A stretch of DNA of 15,909 nucleotides from Gammaproteobacteria bacterium UBA5338 (GCA_002408105.1 DHQM01000123.1:1-15909); one strand, 5' to 3'. Shown: positions 7,307 to 15,777, numbered from the stretch's first letter. Translations and numbers: made by a program. The notes: generated by a model from the sequence alone, not told the origin.

Positions 7307-8292
7307 CCGTTGTCGTTGCATCCAAGCGCTACAGTGTCATCGTGCCCTGTTATAACGAGGCGCATAACCTGACCCGAATGCTGGATTCCGTTCGCGTTGC
7401 GTCGAAAAATCGCGACTCGAATACCTTGGAAGTACTGGTGATCGACAATGGATCTCAAGATGGCAGTGATGACATTGCCCGGGCGGGCGGAGCGGTCGTA
7501 CTGTGCGCGAACCGTGTGAGCATCAGTCGCTTGAGAAATCTAGGCGCAGAGGCAGCCCAGGGAGAGGTGCTGCTGTTTCTCGACGCAGACATGGAAGTTC
7601 CCCCTGATTGGCTCGATCGGATTGATGAGGCCCTTGCAGCAGGTGCCGATGCCTTGGGATTCGTCGAGCAGGTGCCGCAAGAGGCCCCTTGGTATGCACA
7701 GGTGTGGTCGCAACGCATTGCGGCTCGCAGAAGCCATGACATGCCAGTGGACTATCTACCGGGCCGGAACATTGCTGTTCGACGTCAACTGTATCTACAG
7801 GTGGGTGGCTTTTCCGAGGCACTCGCCACCGGTGAGGACAAAGACCTTTCTCTTCGCCTGATTGCGGCGGGTGCATCCATTAACTCGGTTGCCGGACGAC
7901 CGATGATGCACTGGGGCTATGAACGGAGTTTCAGCGAACTTTTGCGTAAAGAGTTCTGGCGCCAAAGCAGCCACATCGACTTGCTCGCGCGGCATGGAGC
8001 CTCGGTGCGGCTCATGAGGTTTCCTGTTGCGTCCGTGGCAGTTCTTGCGTTCTTGTGCATTGGATTGGTCGCTGTAGCGGTTCAGCAGTGGCAGGTTGCA
8101 CTGTTGTCGTTCTTTCTTTCGTTTCTGCCGGCTGTCGGTGTGACGTTTTCGAGAGGTGATGGGCTGCGCTTCCGACCCGTCGCGGCTGCGCAGTTGGCCT
8201 TCTTGTATTGGGTTCGGTTTCAGGTTGCGGGGCTCTCCGTGCTGCGGGCACTGTGGTTGCGGGCCACCACAAGACGGAGTCCGCGCCCGTGA
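7303..8292 (+). CDS. GT2-family glycosyltransferase with C-terminal membrane segments
   Basis: A glycosyltransferase of about 329 residues with the GT-A fold. It opens with YSVIVPCYNEAHNL, the first strand of family GT2, followed by VLVIDNGSQDGS, the DXD metal- and nucleotide-sugar site in FLDADME (about residues 92-98), the acceptor-side GRNIAVRR and the GEDKDLSLRL segment (about 177-186), which carries the likely catalytic acid. Two or three hydrophobic helices near the C-terminus (about 245-315) should tie it to the inner membrane. The start is probably TTG 7303: GGAG at 7289-7292 lies ten bases upstream, and TTGA overlaps the polymerase stop by four bases. A longer frame open to 7096 lies inside the polymerase gene and is not credible. 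Sugar specificity is unknown. Confidence 0.88.
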   Translation: MTVVVASKRYSVIVPCYNEAHNLTRMLDSVRVASKNRDSNTLEVLVIDNGSQDGSDDIARAGGAVVLCANRVSISRLRNLGAEAAQGEVLLFLDADMEVPPDWLDRIDEALAAGADALGFVEQVPQEAPWYAQVWSQRIAARRSHDMPVDYLPGRNIAVRRQLYLQVGGFSEALATGEDKDLSLRLIAAGASINSVAGRPMMHWGYERSFSELLRKEFWRQSSHIDLLARHGASVRLMRFPVASVAVLAFLCIGLVAVAVQQWQVALLSFFLSFLPAVGVTFSRGDGLRFRPVAAAQLAFLYWVRFQVAGLSVLRALWLRATTRRSPRP

Positions 8293-9443
8293 CCGTGCTT
8301 GTGGTGCTGTTTTGGATGCTGTTGCTGCTGCCGCTTTACCCATTTGTCGGGTATCCATGTGCTCTGTTTCTGCTTGCCTGGGGCCGTGGAGCACGTGCAA
8401 GTGATGCGGTTGAGCGTGCTGAAAAGCCCAAGAAGGTCAGTATCCTGATTGCCGCCTACAACGAAGAGGCCCATATCGGCAACAAACTGGACAACCTGTT
8501 GGACCAGCAGATGGGCGGGGTGCAGGTTGAGGTCTTGGTTGGAAACGACGGTTCTGAGGATGATACCGCGGGGGTGGTGTCCCGCTACGCCGACCATGGT
8601 GTGCGCCTTGTTGATCTGCCGAGATCGGGTAAGGCGGGTGTTTTGAATCAGCTCATCCGCGCTGCTGACGGGGATGTGTTGGTGTTTACCGACGCTGAAA
8701 ACACTTGGTCCCCGGGCACGCTGGCGCAGTTGCTCGCGCCGTTTGATGACCCCCATGTGGGCGGTGTTGGTGCACGGCTTCAAGTGTACAAGGGGGACCG
8801 CGCAATCGGTTTGGGTGACCGGCTGTACCGTAGGTACGAATCCGCCATCAAACGCTTGGAGTCACGCCTGTTCGGGGCGGTTTCATTGGATGGAGGGGCC
8901 TATGCGATGCGCCGCCACCTGGTCGACACGGTGCCTTTGGACGTCACTGATGATTTTTACATCAGCACCGGTGCAGTGATGGCGGGAATGCGACTGGTTT
9001 TTTGCCCCGAAGCGGTTGTATGGGATGAAGGCGTTGATCGCCCGCGACAGCAATTTCGCCGTCGCCAGCGGGTAACGGTGCGGGGAATGCAAAGCCTGTG
9101 GCAACGTCGCGCCTTGCTGAACCCGGGGCGGACAGGTGCGTACGCACTGGCGCTGGCGAGTCACAAACTCTGGCGCAGGCTTGCGCCTTTGATGCTGATC
9201 CTGGCGTTGGTCTTAAGCGGGGTGCTCGCCCGTGAAGGGGGGGTGTATGCGGCCATTTTCGTTGCGTTTCTTGTCCTGTCCCTCGTGGCTGCGATCGCCA
9301 ACTTGGACTCAAGTGGGCGATTTCCTAAAGGGGTTTATGTGGTTGGATATGGGGCCACCAGCGCGCTGGCCACAGCAACTGGCGTGATCAAGTTTCTTCT
9401 GGGCGTTCGCTACAGCCGGTGGACGCCTGAGCAAAACAGATAA
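8289..9443 (+). CDS. Membrane GT2-family glycosyltransferase, processive-like
   Basis: A 384-residue membrane glycosyltransferase. An N-terminal membrane helix (about residues 4-32, VLVVLFWMLLLLPLYPFVGYP) precedes a GT2 catalytic domain: VSILIAAYNEE, VLVGNDGSEDD, the acidic FTDAEN motif (about 133-138), DGGAYAMRR, TDDFYIS (about 220-226, likely general base region) and QQFRRRQRV (about 254-262) in the place where processive enzymes carry Q-x-x-R-W. The tryptophan of that motif is absent. Two or three membrane helices follow. The arrangement recalls cellulose- or hyaluronan-synthase-like GT2 enzymes, but in this operon addition of single sugars to a repeat unit is more likely. GTG 8289 overlaps the upstream stop as GTGA and has GGAG at 8276-8279. 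Confidence 0.88.
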   Translation: MTVLVVLFWMLLLLPLYPFVGYPCALFLLAWGRGARASDAVERAEKPKKVSILIAAYNEEAHIGNKLDNLLDQQMGGVQVEVLVGNDGSEDDTAGVVSRYADHGVRLVDLPRSGKAGVLNQLIRAADGDVLVFTDAENTWSPGTLAQLLAPFDDPHVGGVGARLQVYKGDRAIGLGDRLYRRYESAIKRLESRLFGAVSLDGGAYAMRRHLVDTVPLDVTDDFYISTGAVMAGMRLVFCPEAVVWDEGVDRPRQQFRRRQRVTVRGMQSLWQRRALLNPGRTGAYALALASHKLWRRLAPLMLILALVLSGVLAREGGVYAAIFVAFLVLSLVAAIANLDSSGRFPKGVYVVGYGATSALATATGVIKFLLGVRYSRWTPEQNR

Positions 9444-9466
9444 CTGGCGGTTTTGGAGTACATTTT

Positions 9467-10807
9467 TTGACCGCGCAAGGCTCAGGGACGCCCACCCGAC
9501 AACAGGTTCAAGGCCGCCGTTTGCTGGGACTGATGACGCAGAGTGTGGGGGCCAAGGTGTTAACCCAGGCGCTGCGCATCGTGCGCAACATTGTCCTCGC
9601 TCGGGTGCTGGGGCCCTACGACCGTGGCCTGTTGGCCCTGGTGATGACGGTGCCGGAGCTGCTCAGCACAGCGGTCAATCTGGGCTCCACGGCGACCGCT
9701 GCATACCACGGCTCACAGCGCGACGCGGTGCTGCCGGTGATCTTCGGATACCTATTGCTGTTTTGCCTAGGTTTTGGGGCAGTGGTTGGAATGGTATCAG
9801 CCATTGCCTTGAGTGCAGGCGTTGGCGCCGATCTGTTCGATGACGATGCGGTACGGTACGTTGCAATCATCGGAACGATGGTCCCGGTATTTTTGTTCAA
9901 AAACGCGCTGCAGGGCCTGTTGCTGGCGCGCGATCGCGTGGGTACAGCAAACGCGCTTCGCGTTCTTGAGTCGGGTGGGCCTTTGGTGCTGTTTCTTGTG
10001 CTTTGGGCAACCACAACCAACTTGTTGGACGCTGCTGTGGTCGCCTGGGCAGTGGCGCTGATCTCTGTGTGCCTGGGCGCTGCTGGGAGCCTTGTGTACG
10101 AAGGGATATGGCCCCCCAAAGTGCATGCCCCCACTTTTCGGCGACTTCTGTCGTATGGCTCTCGAGGTCATTTCGATGGAATGTTCCAAGCGGTGCTGTT
10201 TCGTATCGACTTCATATTCGTAGGCGCCATGCTGGGCGCTCAGTCGCTTGGGCATTATGCCATGGCCACAGCAGCGGCCGAGCTGTTGCTTACCTTCTCC
10301 GAGGCGGTGGTGTACCCCTTGATGTCCCGCCTGTTGCGCAGCCACGAGCGCCCAGATGATCGCTTGATTCCATTGGTATTGCGGTCGGTTTGGACACTGA
10401 TGTGTGTGGCAGCAATAGTTATGGCGTTGCTTGGCGACGCGTTGATCGAGTTGCTATTCGGTTCGGCATATCTGCCGGGTTATCTACCGCTTCTTTGGTT
10501 GTTGCCGGGGCTGGTCGCGTTGAGTCTGTGTGGGATCTTTCGGTTGTACTTGCTGGGACGAAACCGGCCGGGTGTCGTATCTGCGGTGGGAGGGTTGGCC
10601 GCTGTTGCCAATGTGGTACTCAACCTGATTTTCATTCCTGCGTGGGGCCTGTCAGGGGCAGCCCTTGCCTCCAGCCTGGCATACGTATTCGTTGCCGTTG
10701 GCCTCCATCTTCAGTACAGCCGAATGAGTGGAGTTGGACCCTCCGAGACGCTGGTTCCGAGGGTTTCGGATTTTCGGCAGGTCTTAGCGCTATTGCGCCC
10801 GCGCTAG
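9467..10807 (+). CDS. Wzx-type polysaccharide flippase (MOP superfamily)
   Basis: A 446-residue polytopic inner-membrane protein resembling Wzx/RfbX lipid-linked oligosaccharide flippases. The N-terminal signature SVGAKVLTQALRIVRNIVLA followed by LGPYDRGLLALVMTVPELL is characteristic, and I count at least eleven hydrophobic stretches, compatible with the 12 to 14 helices of the superfamily. It should move undecaprenyl-linked repeat units to the periplasm for the Wzy-type polymerase. The start is TTG 9467: GGAG at 9455-9458 lies eight bases upstream, whereas the first ATG would remove the first conserved helix. Last gene of the polysaccharide run; it converges with mutS. Confidence 0.9.
   Translation: MTAQGSGTPTRQQVQGRRLLGLMTQSVGAKVLTQALRIVRNIVLARVLGPYDRGLLALVMTVPELLSTAVNLGSTATAAYHGSQRDAVLPVIFGYLLLFCLGFGAVVGMVSAIALSAGVGADLFDDDAVRYVAIIGTMVPVFLFKNALQGLLLARDRVGTANALRVLESGGPLVLFLVLWATTTNLLDAAVVAWAVALISVCLGAAGSLVYEGIWPPKVHAPTFRRLLSYGSRGHFDGMFQAVLFRIDFIFVGAMLGAQSLGHYAMATAAAELLLTFSEAVVYPLMSRLLRSHERPDDRLIPLVLRSVWTLMCVAAIVMALLGDALIELLFGSAYLPGYLPLLWLLPGLVALSLCGIFRLYLLGRNRPGVVSAVGGLAAVANVVLNLIFIPAWGLSGAALASSLAYVFVAVGLHLQYSRMSGVGPSETLVPRVSDFRQVLALLRPR
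10785..10806. terminator. Inverted repeat at the flippase-mutS convergence (weak terminator candidate)
   Basis: TAGCGC (10785-10790) and GCGCTA (10801-10806) form a perfect 6-bp stem with a 10-base loop, over the last codons and stop of the flippase gene. Neither side has a T-run, so it is not a classical intrinsic terminator; it could still act as a bidirectional pause or RNA-end structure between converging transcripts. It may also be chance. Confidence 0.2.
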
Positions 10808-10824
10808 TCTGTGGCTCGGGTTGC

Positions 10825-13416
10825 TCAATCCTCTGCGCTGGTCGCCCCTTTGAGTTTTTTCTGCCAGGCGTACAGGTGGTCCAAAGCGGCCTTGGGTGTC
10901 ATCTGGTCCATGTCCAATGCGCGAATTTCCTCCGTGATGGCCTCTCGTGCCGGTTCTTGGAAAAGATCCGGTTGCATTGGTGCGGGCATGGGTGACCTGG
11001 GCGCTATTGGCGCTGCAGCAGCTTCCAGTAGCCTGAGCTTCTCCGTGGCACGCTGAACGACGGCTGCAGGCACGCCAGCGAGGCGCGCCACCTGTATGCC
11101 ATAGCTTTGGTTGGCGGCTCCGGGCCGGACACTGTGGAGAAAGATCACCTGGTCACCGTATTCGGTGGCAGCGAGGTGCACGTTGGCGACCTGATCAAGC
11201 TCGTTTGCCAATGCGGTAAGCTCAAAATAGTGGGTTGCGAACAAGGTGAAGGCGCCGACTTGCTCCGCCAGCCAATGCGCCGTCGACCAGGCGATGGCGA
11301 GCCCATCGAATGTGCTGGTGCCTCGACCAATTTCATCGAGCAACACAACGCTTTCATGGGTCGCGTGGTGGAGGATATTGGCGGTCTCGCTCATCTCGAC
11401 CATGAAAGTCGAGCGCCCCCCTGCCAGGTCGTCCGAGGAGCCGATGCGGGTAAAGATGCGGTCAATGGGCCCCAAGGACGCTGCATCGGCGGGAACGAAG
11501 CTTCCCATGTGGGCCATCAGAATGATCAGCGCAGCCTGGCGCATGTAGGTCGACTTCCCACCCATGTTTGGTCCGGTGATGACCAGCATTTTGCAGTCCG
11601 CATTCAAGTCCAGGTCGTTGGCCACAAAGGGATCCGAAAGACTGGACTCCACCACCGGGTGGCGGCCCGCCTGAATGTGGATGCCCGGCTCCTCGTGGAA
11701 CTGGGGTGCGCTGTAGTTATGGACCTGGGCCTGGTGTGCAAAACTCCTGAGCACATCAAGCGTGCTGATGGCCCTGGCGCAGGCCTGGAGTGCAGGCAGG
11801 GGCTCACTCAGTGTTTCCAGCAGGCTGTCGTAGAGTGCCTTTTCTCGGGCCAAAGCGCGAGACTTGGCGCTCAGTGCCTGGTCCTCGAATGCTTTGAGTT
11901 CCGGTGTGACAAAGCGCTCGGCGTTTTTCAGTGTTTGCCGCCGGATGTAGTCGTCGGGTGCCTGAGCGGCCTGCACACGACTGATTTCGATGTAGTAGCC
12001 GTGAACGCGGTTGTAACGCACTTTGAGCGAGCTGAGCCCGGTGCGTTCGCGCTCCCGTGACTCAAGGTCGAGCAAAAACGCCCCGGCGTCGTCGTTCATC
12101 GAGCGGAGCCGGTCGAGCTCTGGGTCATACCCGGCAGCGATGACGCCACCGTCGCGCACCGTGGCAGCAGGCTCTTCAGCAATCGCCGCCTCGAGCAGCT
12201 GTTCGGTGGCCCTGTGTTCGCCAACCGCGGTCCACAACTGATCGGCCAGCGGAACGCCCAACGCCTGCAGCTGAGCGCGCAGGTTCGGGAGTACCCTGAG
12301 CGCATCGCGCAGCCGTGTTAGGTCCCTCGGACGTGCACTGCGCAGTGCGACACGGGCCAGGATGCGCTCCATGTCACCAACCTGGCGCAGCAGCTCTGCG
12401 CAAGCGTCCATGGTGCCCGAATCAATGAGCGCACCGACCACCGCCTGGCGTTGTCGCAGTTCGCCATGGTCGCGCATTGGCTGTTGCATCCAGCGCGACA
12501 TCAACCGTGCCCCCATGGCGGTGGAGCTGTGGTCGAGGGTGGCGAGCAGGCTGTGGCTGCGACCCCCGGCAAGGTTGGTGTCGAGCTCCAGGTTGCGGCG
12601 GGTCGCGGGGTCCATGAGCAGGTGGCGGCTGCGCTCATCGTGTTCAAGCGCATTCACGTGGGGCAGTGCCGCGCGCTGGGTGGTCTGCGCGTAGGCCAAC
12701 AAGGCTCCGGCCGCTTGAACCCCTTGGCGCAGGTGGGCACAGCCAAAGCCACTGAGGTCATGGGTGCCAAAATGGCGGGGCAGGGCCAGGTGCGCGGAAT
12801 CAAAATCGAATTCCCACCCAGGACGGGCAGTCAAGGGGGTTTTCGTCGGCGCCCAGCCCTCCCCAAGCGCACTGGTTTGGTCCTCGCTGACCAGTATCTC
12901 CGAGGGGCGCAGCCGCGCGAGCTCCTCGGTCACTTCGCGCGGACTGCCAACCTGCAGCACCTTGAACGCGCCAGTGCTCAGGCTCAGTGAGGCGATGCCG
13001 TGCACGCTGTTGTCCAAGACAACCGCTACCAGCAGGTTGTCGCGGTTCGCTTCCAGCAGCGCTTCGTCGCTGAGGGTGCCCGGCGTGAGAACCCGTACCA
13101 CTTCACGCTCGACCGGCCCACCGCCCGCATTGGGGTCGCCGACCTGCTCACAGATGGCCACCGACACGCCGGATCGTGTCAGGCGCGCCAGGTAATTTTC
13201 AGCGGCGTGATAGGGCACGCCGGCCATTGGAATGGGCTCACCGCCTGACTGCCCCCGGCTTGTCAGGGTGATGTCCAGCAGCTCAGCGGCGCGCTTGGCA
13301 TCGTCGAAGAACAGTTCGTAGAAATCGCCCATCCGATAGAACAGCAGGGTGTCCGGATACCCCGCTTTGATTTGCAGGTACTGCCGGATCATGGGAGTGT
13401 GGGGAGCTTCGGACAT
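10825..13416 (-). CDS. mutS: DNA mismatch repair protein MutS
   Basis: An 863-residue MutS, close to the usual 850-860. It binds mismatches and small loops as a clamp and recruits MutL in an ATP-dependent way. The mismatch-reading motif is GDFYELF, with Phe32 and Glu34 as the F-x-E pair. The ATPase domain has Walker [10 protein letters not shown] (from Gly615, Lys621) and the MutS signature [14 protein letters not shown] with Asp694-Glu695 as Walker B, then the FATHYFEL stretch. The C-terminal tail is present ([19 protein letters not shown]), the part that mediates tetramer formation in E. coli. ATG 13416 fits the family N-terminus ([14 protein letters not shown]); a TTG at 13455 would add 13 non-conserved residues. 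No strong ribosome site precedes the ATG. Looks intact. Confidence 0.98.
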   Translation of the reverse strand: MSEAPHTPMIRQYLQIKAGYPDTLLFYRMGDFYELFFDDAKRAAELLDITLTSRGQSGGEPIPMAGVPYHAAENYLARLTRSGVSVAICEQVGDPNAGGGPVEREVVRVLTPGTLSDEALLEANRDNLLVAVVLDNSVHGIASLSLSTGAFKVLQVGSPREVTEELARLRPSEILVSEDQTSALGEGWAPTKTPLTARPGWEFDFDSAHLALPRHFGTHDLSGFGCAHLRQGVQAAGALLAYAQTTQRAALPHVNALEHDERSRHLLMDPATRRNLELDTNLAGGRSHSLLATLDHSSTAMGARLMSRWMQQPMRDHGELRQRQAVVGALIDSGTMDACAELLRQVGDMERILARVALRSARPRDLTRLRDALRVLPNLRAQLQALGVPLADQLWTAVGEHRATEQLLEAAIAEEPAATVRDGGVIAAGYDPELDRLRSMNDDAGAFLLDLESRERERTGLSSLKVRYNRVHGYYIEISRVQAAQAPDDYIRRQTLKNAERFVTPELKAFEDQALSAKSRALAREKALYDSLLETLSEPLPALQACARAISTLDVLRSFAHQAQVHNYSAPQFHEEPGIHIQAGRHPVVESSLSDPFVANDLDLNADCKMLVITGPNMGGKSTYMRQAALIILMAHMGSFVPADAASLGPIDRIFTRIGSSDDLAGGRSTFMVEMSETANILHHATHESVVLLDEIGRGTSTFDGLAIAWSTAHWLAEQVGAFTLFATHYFELTALANELDQVANVHLAATEYGDQVIFLHSVRPGAANQSYGIQVARLAGVPAAVVQRATEKLRLLEAAAAPIAPRSPMPAPMQPDLFQEPAREAITEEIRALDMDQMTPKAALDHLYAWQKKLKGATSAED

Positions 13417-13520
13417 GGGCGGGACGGCCAATCGAAAACGGCCAATGTTACGCAATTCGCCTGTGGTCGATAAGATGGCGCGACCAGCCTCCGCCTTCTG
13501 CCTCGTACGGAGTCTCTACC
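13417..13520. promoter_or_regulatory. Divergent mutS / pncC promoter region
   Basis: This 104-base gap must carry starts for two divergent genes. For mutS (minus) a weak sigma-70 pair is TTATCG (13473-13468) and TAACAT (13450-13445) with a 17-base spacer. For pncC (plus) the same segment gives TTACGC (13448-13453) and TAAGAT (13471-13476), also 17 apart, so the two candidates would face each other over shared DNA. The -10 elements match consensus at four of six positions, the -35 elements poorly. Confidence 0.3.
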
Positions 13521-14018
13521 TTGACCACTGCCGATCCGCCGGTTGATCTTCTGCTCCGTCTAACGGAGCGTCTTAAGGGCCTGGGCTGGCGCGTCGCCAC
13601 AGCTGAGTCTTGCACTGGGGGGTTGGTTGCGGCGGCGCTGACCCATTTGCCTGGCAGTTCCGCTTGGTTCGATCGTGGGTGGGTGACCTACACGAACGCC
13701 GCCAAGGTCGGTGAGCTTGGCGTGCCCACCTCGTTGCTGGAGGTGCAGGGGGCGGTGAGCGAAGCGGTGGTTTGCGCGATGGTCGCCGGAGCACTGGCAC
13801 GCAGTGATGCCGCCATGGCTTGCGCGGTCAGTGGTGTGGCAGGTCCGGGTGGAGGAACTGAAACCAAGCCAGTCGGTACCGTGTGGATGGGTTGTGGCAT
13901 ACGGGGTGGCGCCACCCGGGCATGGAAGGAGTGGTTTGCAGGGGATCGAAGCGCAGTGCGACAGGCTGCAGTGGATGCGGTGCTGCAAGAGATGTTGGCA
14001 CAGTGCCCCGTGCGTTGA
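13521..14018 (+). CDS. pncC: Nicotinamide-nucleotide amidohydrolase (CinA C-terminal domain)
   Basis: A 165-residue stand-alone CinA C-terminal domain. PncC deamidates nicotinamide mononucleotide to nicotinic acid mononucleotide, returning NMN made by DNA ligase to NAD synthesis. Family motifs are ATAESCTGGLVAAALT (residues 26-41), DRGWVTYTNAAKVGELGV (51-68), the AVSE segment (78-81) and VSGVAGPGGGT (103-113) followed by KPVGTVW. The N-terminal molybdopterin-binding-like domain of full CinA is absent, as is normal for the single-domain form. The start is TTG 13521: GGAG at 13509-13512 is eight bases upstream and there is no usable ATG before the first motif. The gene sits directly before recA, a frequent arrangement in proteobacteria. 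Confidence 0.93.
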   Translation: MTTADPPVDLLLRLTERLKGLGWRVATAESCTGGLVAAALTHLPGSSAWFDRGWVTYTNAAKVGELGVPTSLLEVQGAVSEAVVCAMVAGALARSDAAMACAVSGVAGPGGGTETKPVGTVWMGCGIRGGATRAWKEWFAGDRSAVRQAAVDAVLQEMLAQCPVR

Positions 14019-14044
14019 GCCTGCGCGGGTGGTTGTGGAATAAT
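14015..14044 (+). promoter_or_regulatory. Candidate sigma-70 promoter of recA
   Basis: TTGAGC (14015-14020, four of six consensus bases) and AATAAT (14039-14044, five of six) are separated by 18 bases. The -35 overlaps the pncC stop codon. Transcription would begin near 14051, giving a leader of about 75 bases before recA. The LexA-type box directly downstream strengthens the assignment. Confidence 0.6.
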
Positions 14045-14050
14045 GCGATA

Positions 14051-14066
14051 CTGTACATTTGTGCAG
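14051..14066 (+). promoter_or_regulatory. LexA operator (SOS box) of recA
   Basis: CTGTACATTTGTGCAG fits the CTG-N10-CAG core of the E. coli/gammaproteobacterial LexA operator. It begins about seven bases after the proposed -10, at the predicted transcription start, where bound LexA would block initiation. It indicates that recA is repressed by LexA and induced by DNA damage. Confidence 0.82.
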
Positions 14067-14125
14067 GTGTGTGGCTGCCGAGGTGGCGCCGCGGCCTATC
14101 AACCCGATGAACGAGGGGACCGGCG

Positions 14126-15175
14126 ATGGATGAGAACAAGCAGAAAGCGCTGCAAGCGGCGCTTGGGCAGATTGAGCGCCAGTTCGGCAAGGGCAGCATC
14201 ATGCGCTTGGGTGACAACGAAACTCACCGAATTCCTGCCGTATCCACCGGGTCCTTGGGCCTCGACATCGCGCTCGGTCTTGGCGGCTTGCCCAAGGGAC
14301 GGGTCGTGGAGATCTACGGGCCTGAATCCTCGGGGAAAACCACCCTCTCGCTCAGCACGATTGCGCAATGCCAGCGCGCGGGCGGCACGGCCGCCTTTGT
14401 GGATGCAGAGCATGCCCTGGACCCGACCTATGCCGAGCGGCTAGGGGTCAACCTCGACGACCTGCTGGTGTCGCAGCCCGACACCGGAGAGCAGGCGCTC
14501 GAAATCGTCGACATGCTGGTGCGCTCGGGTGCCGTAGACCTCATTGTGGTGGACTCCGTTGCCGCGCTCACGCCCAAAGCGGAAATTGATGGTGAGATGG
14601 GCGACCAACACGTTGGTTTGCAAGCCCGCTTGATGTCGCAGGCACTGCGGAAGATCACCGGTAGCATCAAGCGCTCCAACTGCATGGTGATTTTTATCAA
14701 CCAGATTCGCATGAAGATCGGTGTCATGTTCGGCAGCCCTGAGACCACGACGGGTGGGAACGCCCTCAAGTTCTATTCTTCCGTACGGCTCGATATTCGC
14801 CGCATTGGCGCGGTCAAATCCGGTGATGAGGTGATTGGCAACGAAACCCGGGTCAAGGTGGTGAAGAACAAGGTGGCGCCGCCGTTCCGCCAGGCCGAGT
14901 TTCAAATCCTGTACGGTGGCGGCATCTACCGACTCGGAGAAGTCATTGATTTGGGCGTCCAGGAAGGTTTGGTAGAGAAATCAGGTGCCTGGTACAGCTA
15001 TCAGGGCGAACGGATCGGACAGGGCAAGGCCAACGCAGCCCGTTTTTTGGAGGAGCATCCAGAAATGGCCGAAACCATCGAAGCAAGCATTCGCGCCAAC
15101 TTGCTGGGTGAGGCGGCCCAGGTGGACCCGCAGGACGCACCTGCAGGCTCGGTTGCGGAGCGAGCCAACGCGTAG
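14126..15175 (+). CDS. recA: Recombinase RecA
   Basis: A 349-residue RecA, the strand-exchange ATPase of homologous recombination and the co-protease that triggers LexA self-cleavage. The N-terminal polymerisation helix [21 protein letters not shown] is typical; Walker A is GPESSGKT (residues 65-72), Walker [11 protein letters not shown], and the L2 DNA-binding loop region is [18 protein letters not shown]. The C-terminus carries the usual variable, fairly acidic tail. GAGGGG at 14113-14118 lies seven bases before ATG 14126, a strong ribosome site. The sequence reads like gammaproteobacterial RecA. No intein or frameshift. Confidence 0.99.
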   Translation: MDENKQKALQAALGQIERQFGKGSIMRLGDNETHRIPAVSTGSLGLDIALGLGGLPKGRVVEIYGPESSGKTTLSLSTIAQCQRAGGTAAFVDAEHALDPTYAERLGVNLDDLLVSQPDTGEQALEIVDMLVRSGAVDLIVVDSVAALTPKAEIDGEMGDQHVGLQARLMSQALRKITGSIKRSNCMVIFINQIRMKIGVMFGSPETTTGGNALKFYSSVRLDIRRIGAVKSGDEVIGNETRVKVVKNKVAPPFRQAEFQILYGGGIYRLGEVIDLGVQEGLVEKSGAWYSYQGERIGQGKANAARFLEEHPEMAETIEASIRANLLGEAAQVDPQDAPAGSVAERANA

Positions 15176-15189
15176 GCAGTCAAACTGCC
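15175..15189 (+). other. Small hairpin at the end of recA
   Basis: GGCAGT-CAA-ACTGCC, a perfect 6-bp stem with a three-base loop, starting on the last base of the recA stop codon. No T-run follows, so it is at most a partial or Rho-independent-like pause site that might lower read-through from recA into the downstream genes. Confidence 0.3.
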
Positions 15190-15213
15190 AGCGTCTCAGA
15201 CGACCGGTTCGCC

Positions 15214-15702
15214 ATGGTGTTGGTTGAGCGCGACGCCCAGGGAGAGGTGGGCTGCATCGTTCTGCGGCCCAATTTTTCACTGAACTGGAAGGGCAACCTC
15301 TGGGTGTTGTCTGGATTGGGGTTGGTCGCCTTCGGGATCGCCGGTTTCATGGCACACCTCGGTGCCTGGTTGGTCTTTCCTTTTGCGGGGCTCGAAATCG
15401 GTGGCCTTCTGGTGGCCCTGTACGTGCTGCTGCACCGCAACTCGCACCAGGAAGTGCTGCGGTTTTCCAGCGACCTGGTGCGGATCGAGAAGGGGCGCTT
15501 TGCTCCCACCAGCGGTTGGCAGTGTGCCAGGGCGTGGGCGCAGGCTGTGGTCATCAGTTCTCGCCACCCCTGGTATCCGCCCCGAGTGGCCATTCGTTCC
15601 CACGGCAAAGAGGTTGAAGTCGGAGCCTTCCTCAGTCCGGAAGACCTAGACCTGTTGATCGCAGAACTCGGCGGTTTGATTCAACTGGCACGCATTCGCT
15701 GA
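15214..15702 (+). CDS. DUF2244 family membrane protein
   Basis: A 162-residue protein that looks like the DUF2244 family, whose function is not established. The N-terminal part has the family-like NFSLNWKGNLW, followed by two closely spaced membrane helices (about residues 29-48 and 51-72), then a soluble domain of about 90 residues with an LRFSSDLVRIEKG strand, the W-x-x-A-R-A-W segment and SHGKEVEVGAFLSPEDLDLLIAEL near the end. Both ends of the helix pair probably face the cytoplasm. ATG 15214 is the first usable start after the recA stop; the ribosome site is poor, so read-through or coupling from recA is possible. Members are often seen near cytochrome oxidase genes, so the place between recA and recX is unusual. 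The family call rests on recall of its pattern. Confidence 0.75.
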   Translation: MVLVERDAQGEVGCIVLRPNFSLNWKGNLWVLSGLGLVAFGIAGFMAHLGAWLVFPFAGLEIGGLLVALYVLLHRNSHQEVLRFSSDLVRIEKGRFAPTSGWQCARAWAQAVVISSRHPWYPPRVAIRSHGKEVEVGAFLSPEDLDLLIAELGGLIQLARIR

Positions 15703-15777
15703 AGCTCGCGCAATTGACTGTCCGTCGTCCCAAGACCGAAGCGCCCGCCCGGCATTCTGTGTGGACGTGACGCAAGC

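Noticed and set aside
11107..12060. A 317-codon plus-strand frame inside mutS
   Set aside because: It is antisense to an intact, highly conserved gene in GC-rich DNA, where long shadow frames are common; no motif is recognisable.
14007..14029. Hairpin CCCGTGC / GCGCGGG at the end of pncC as a terminator
   Set aside because: The stem needs a G-U pair, has no T-run and overlaps the better-supported recA -35 element.
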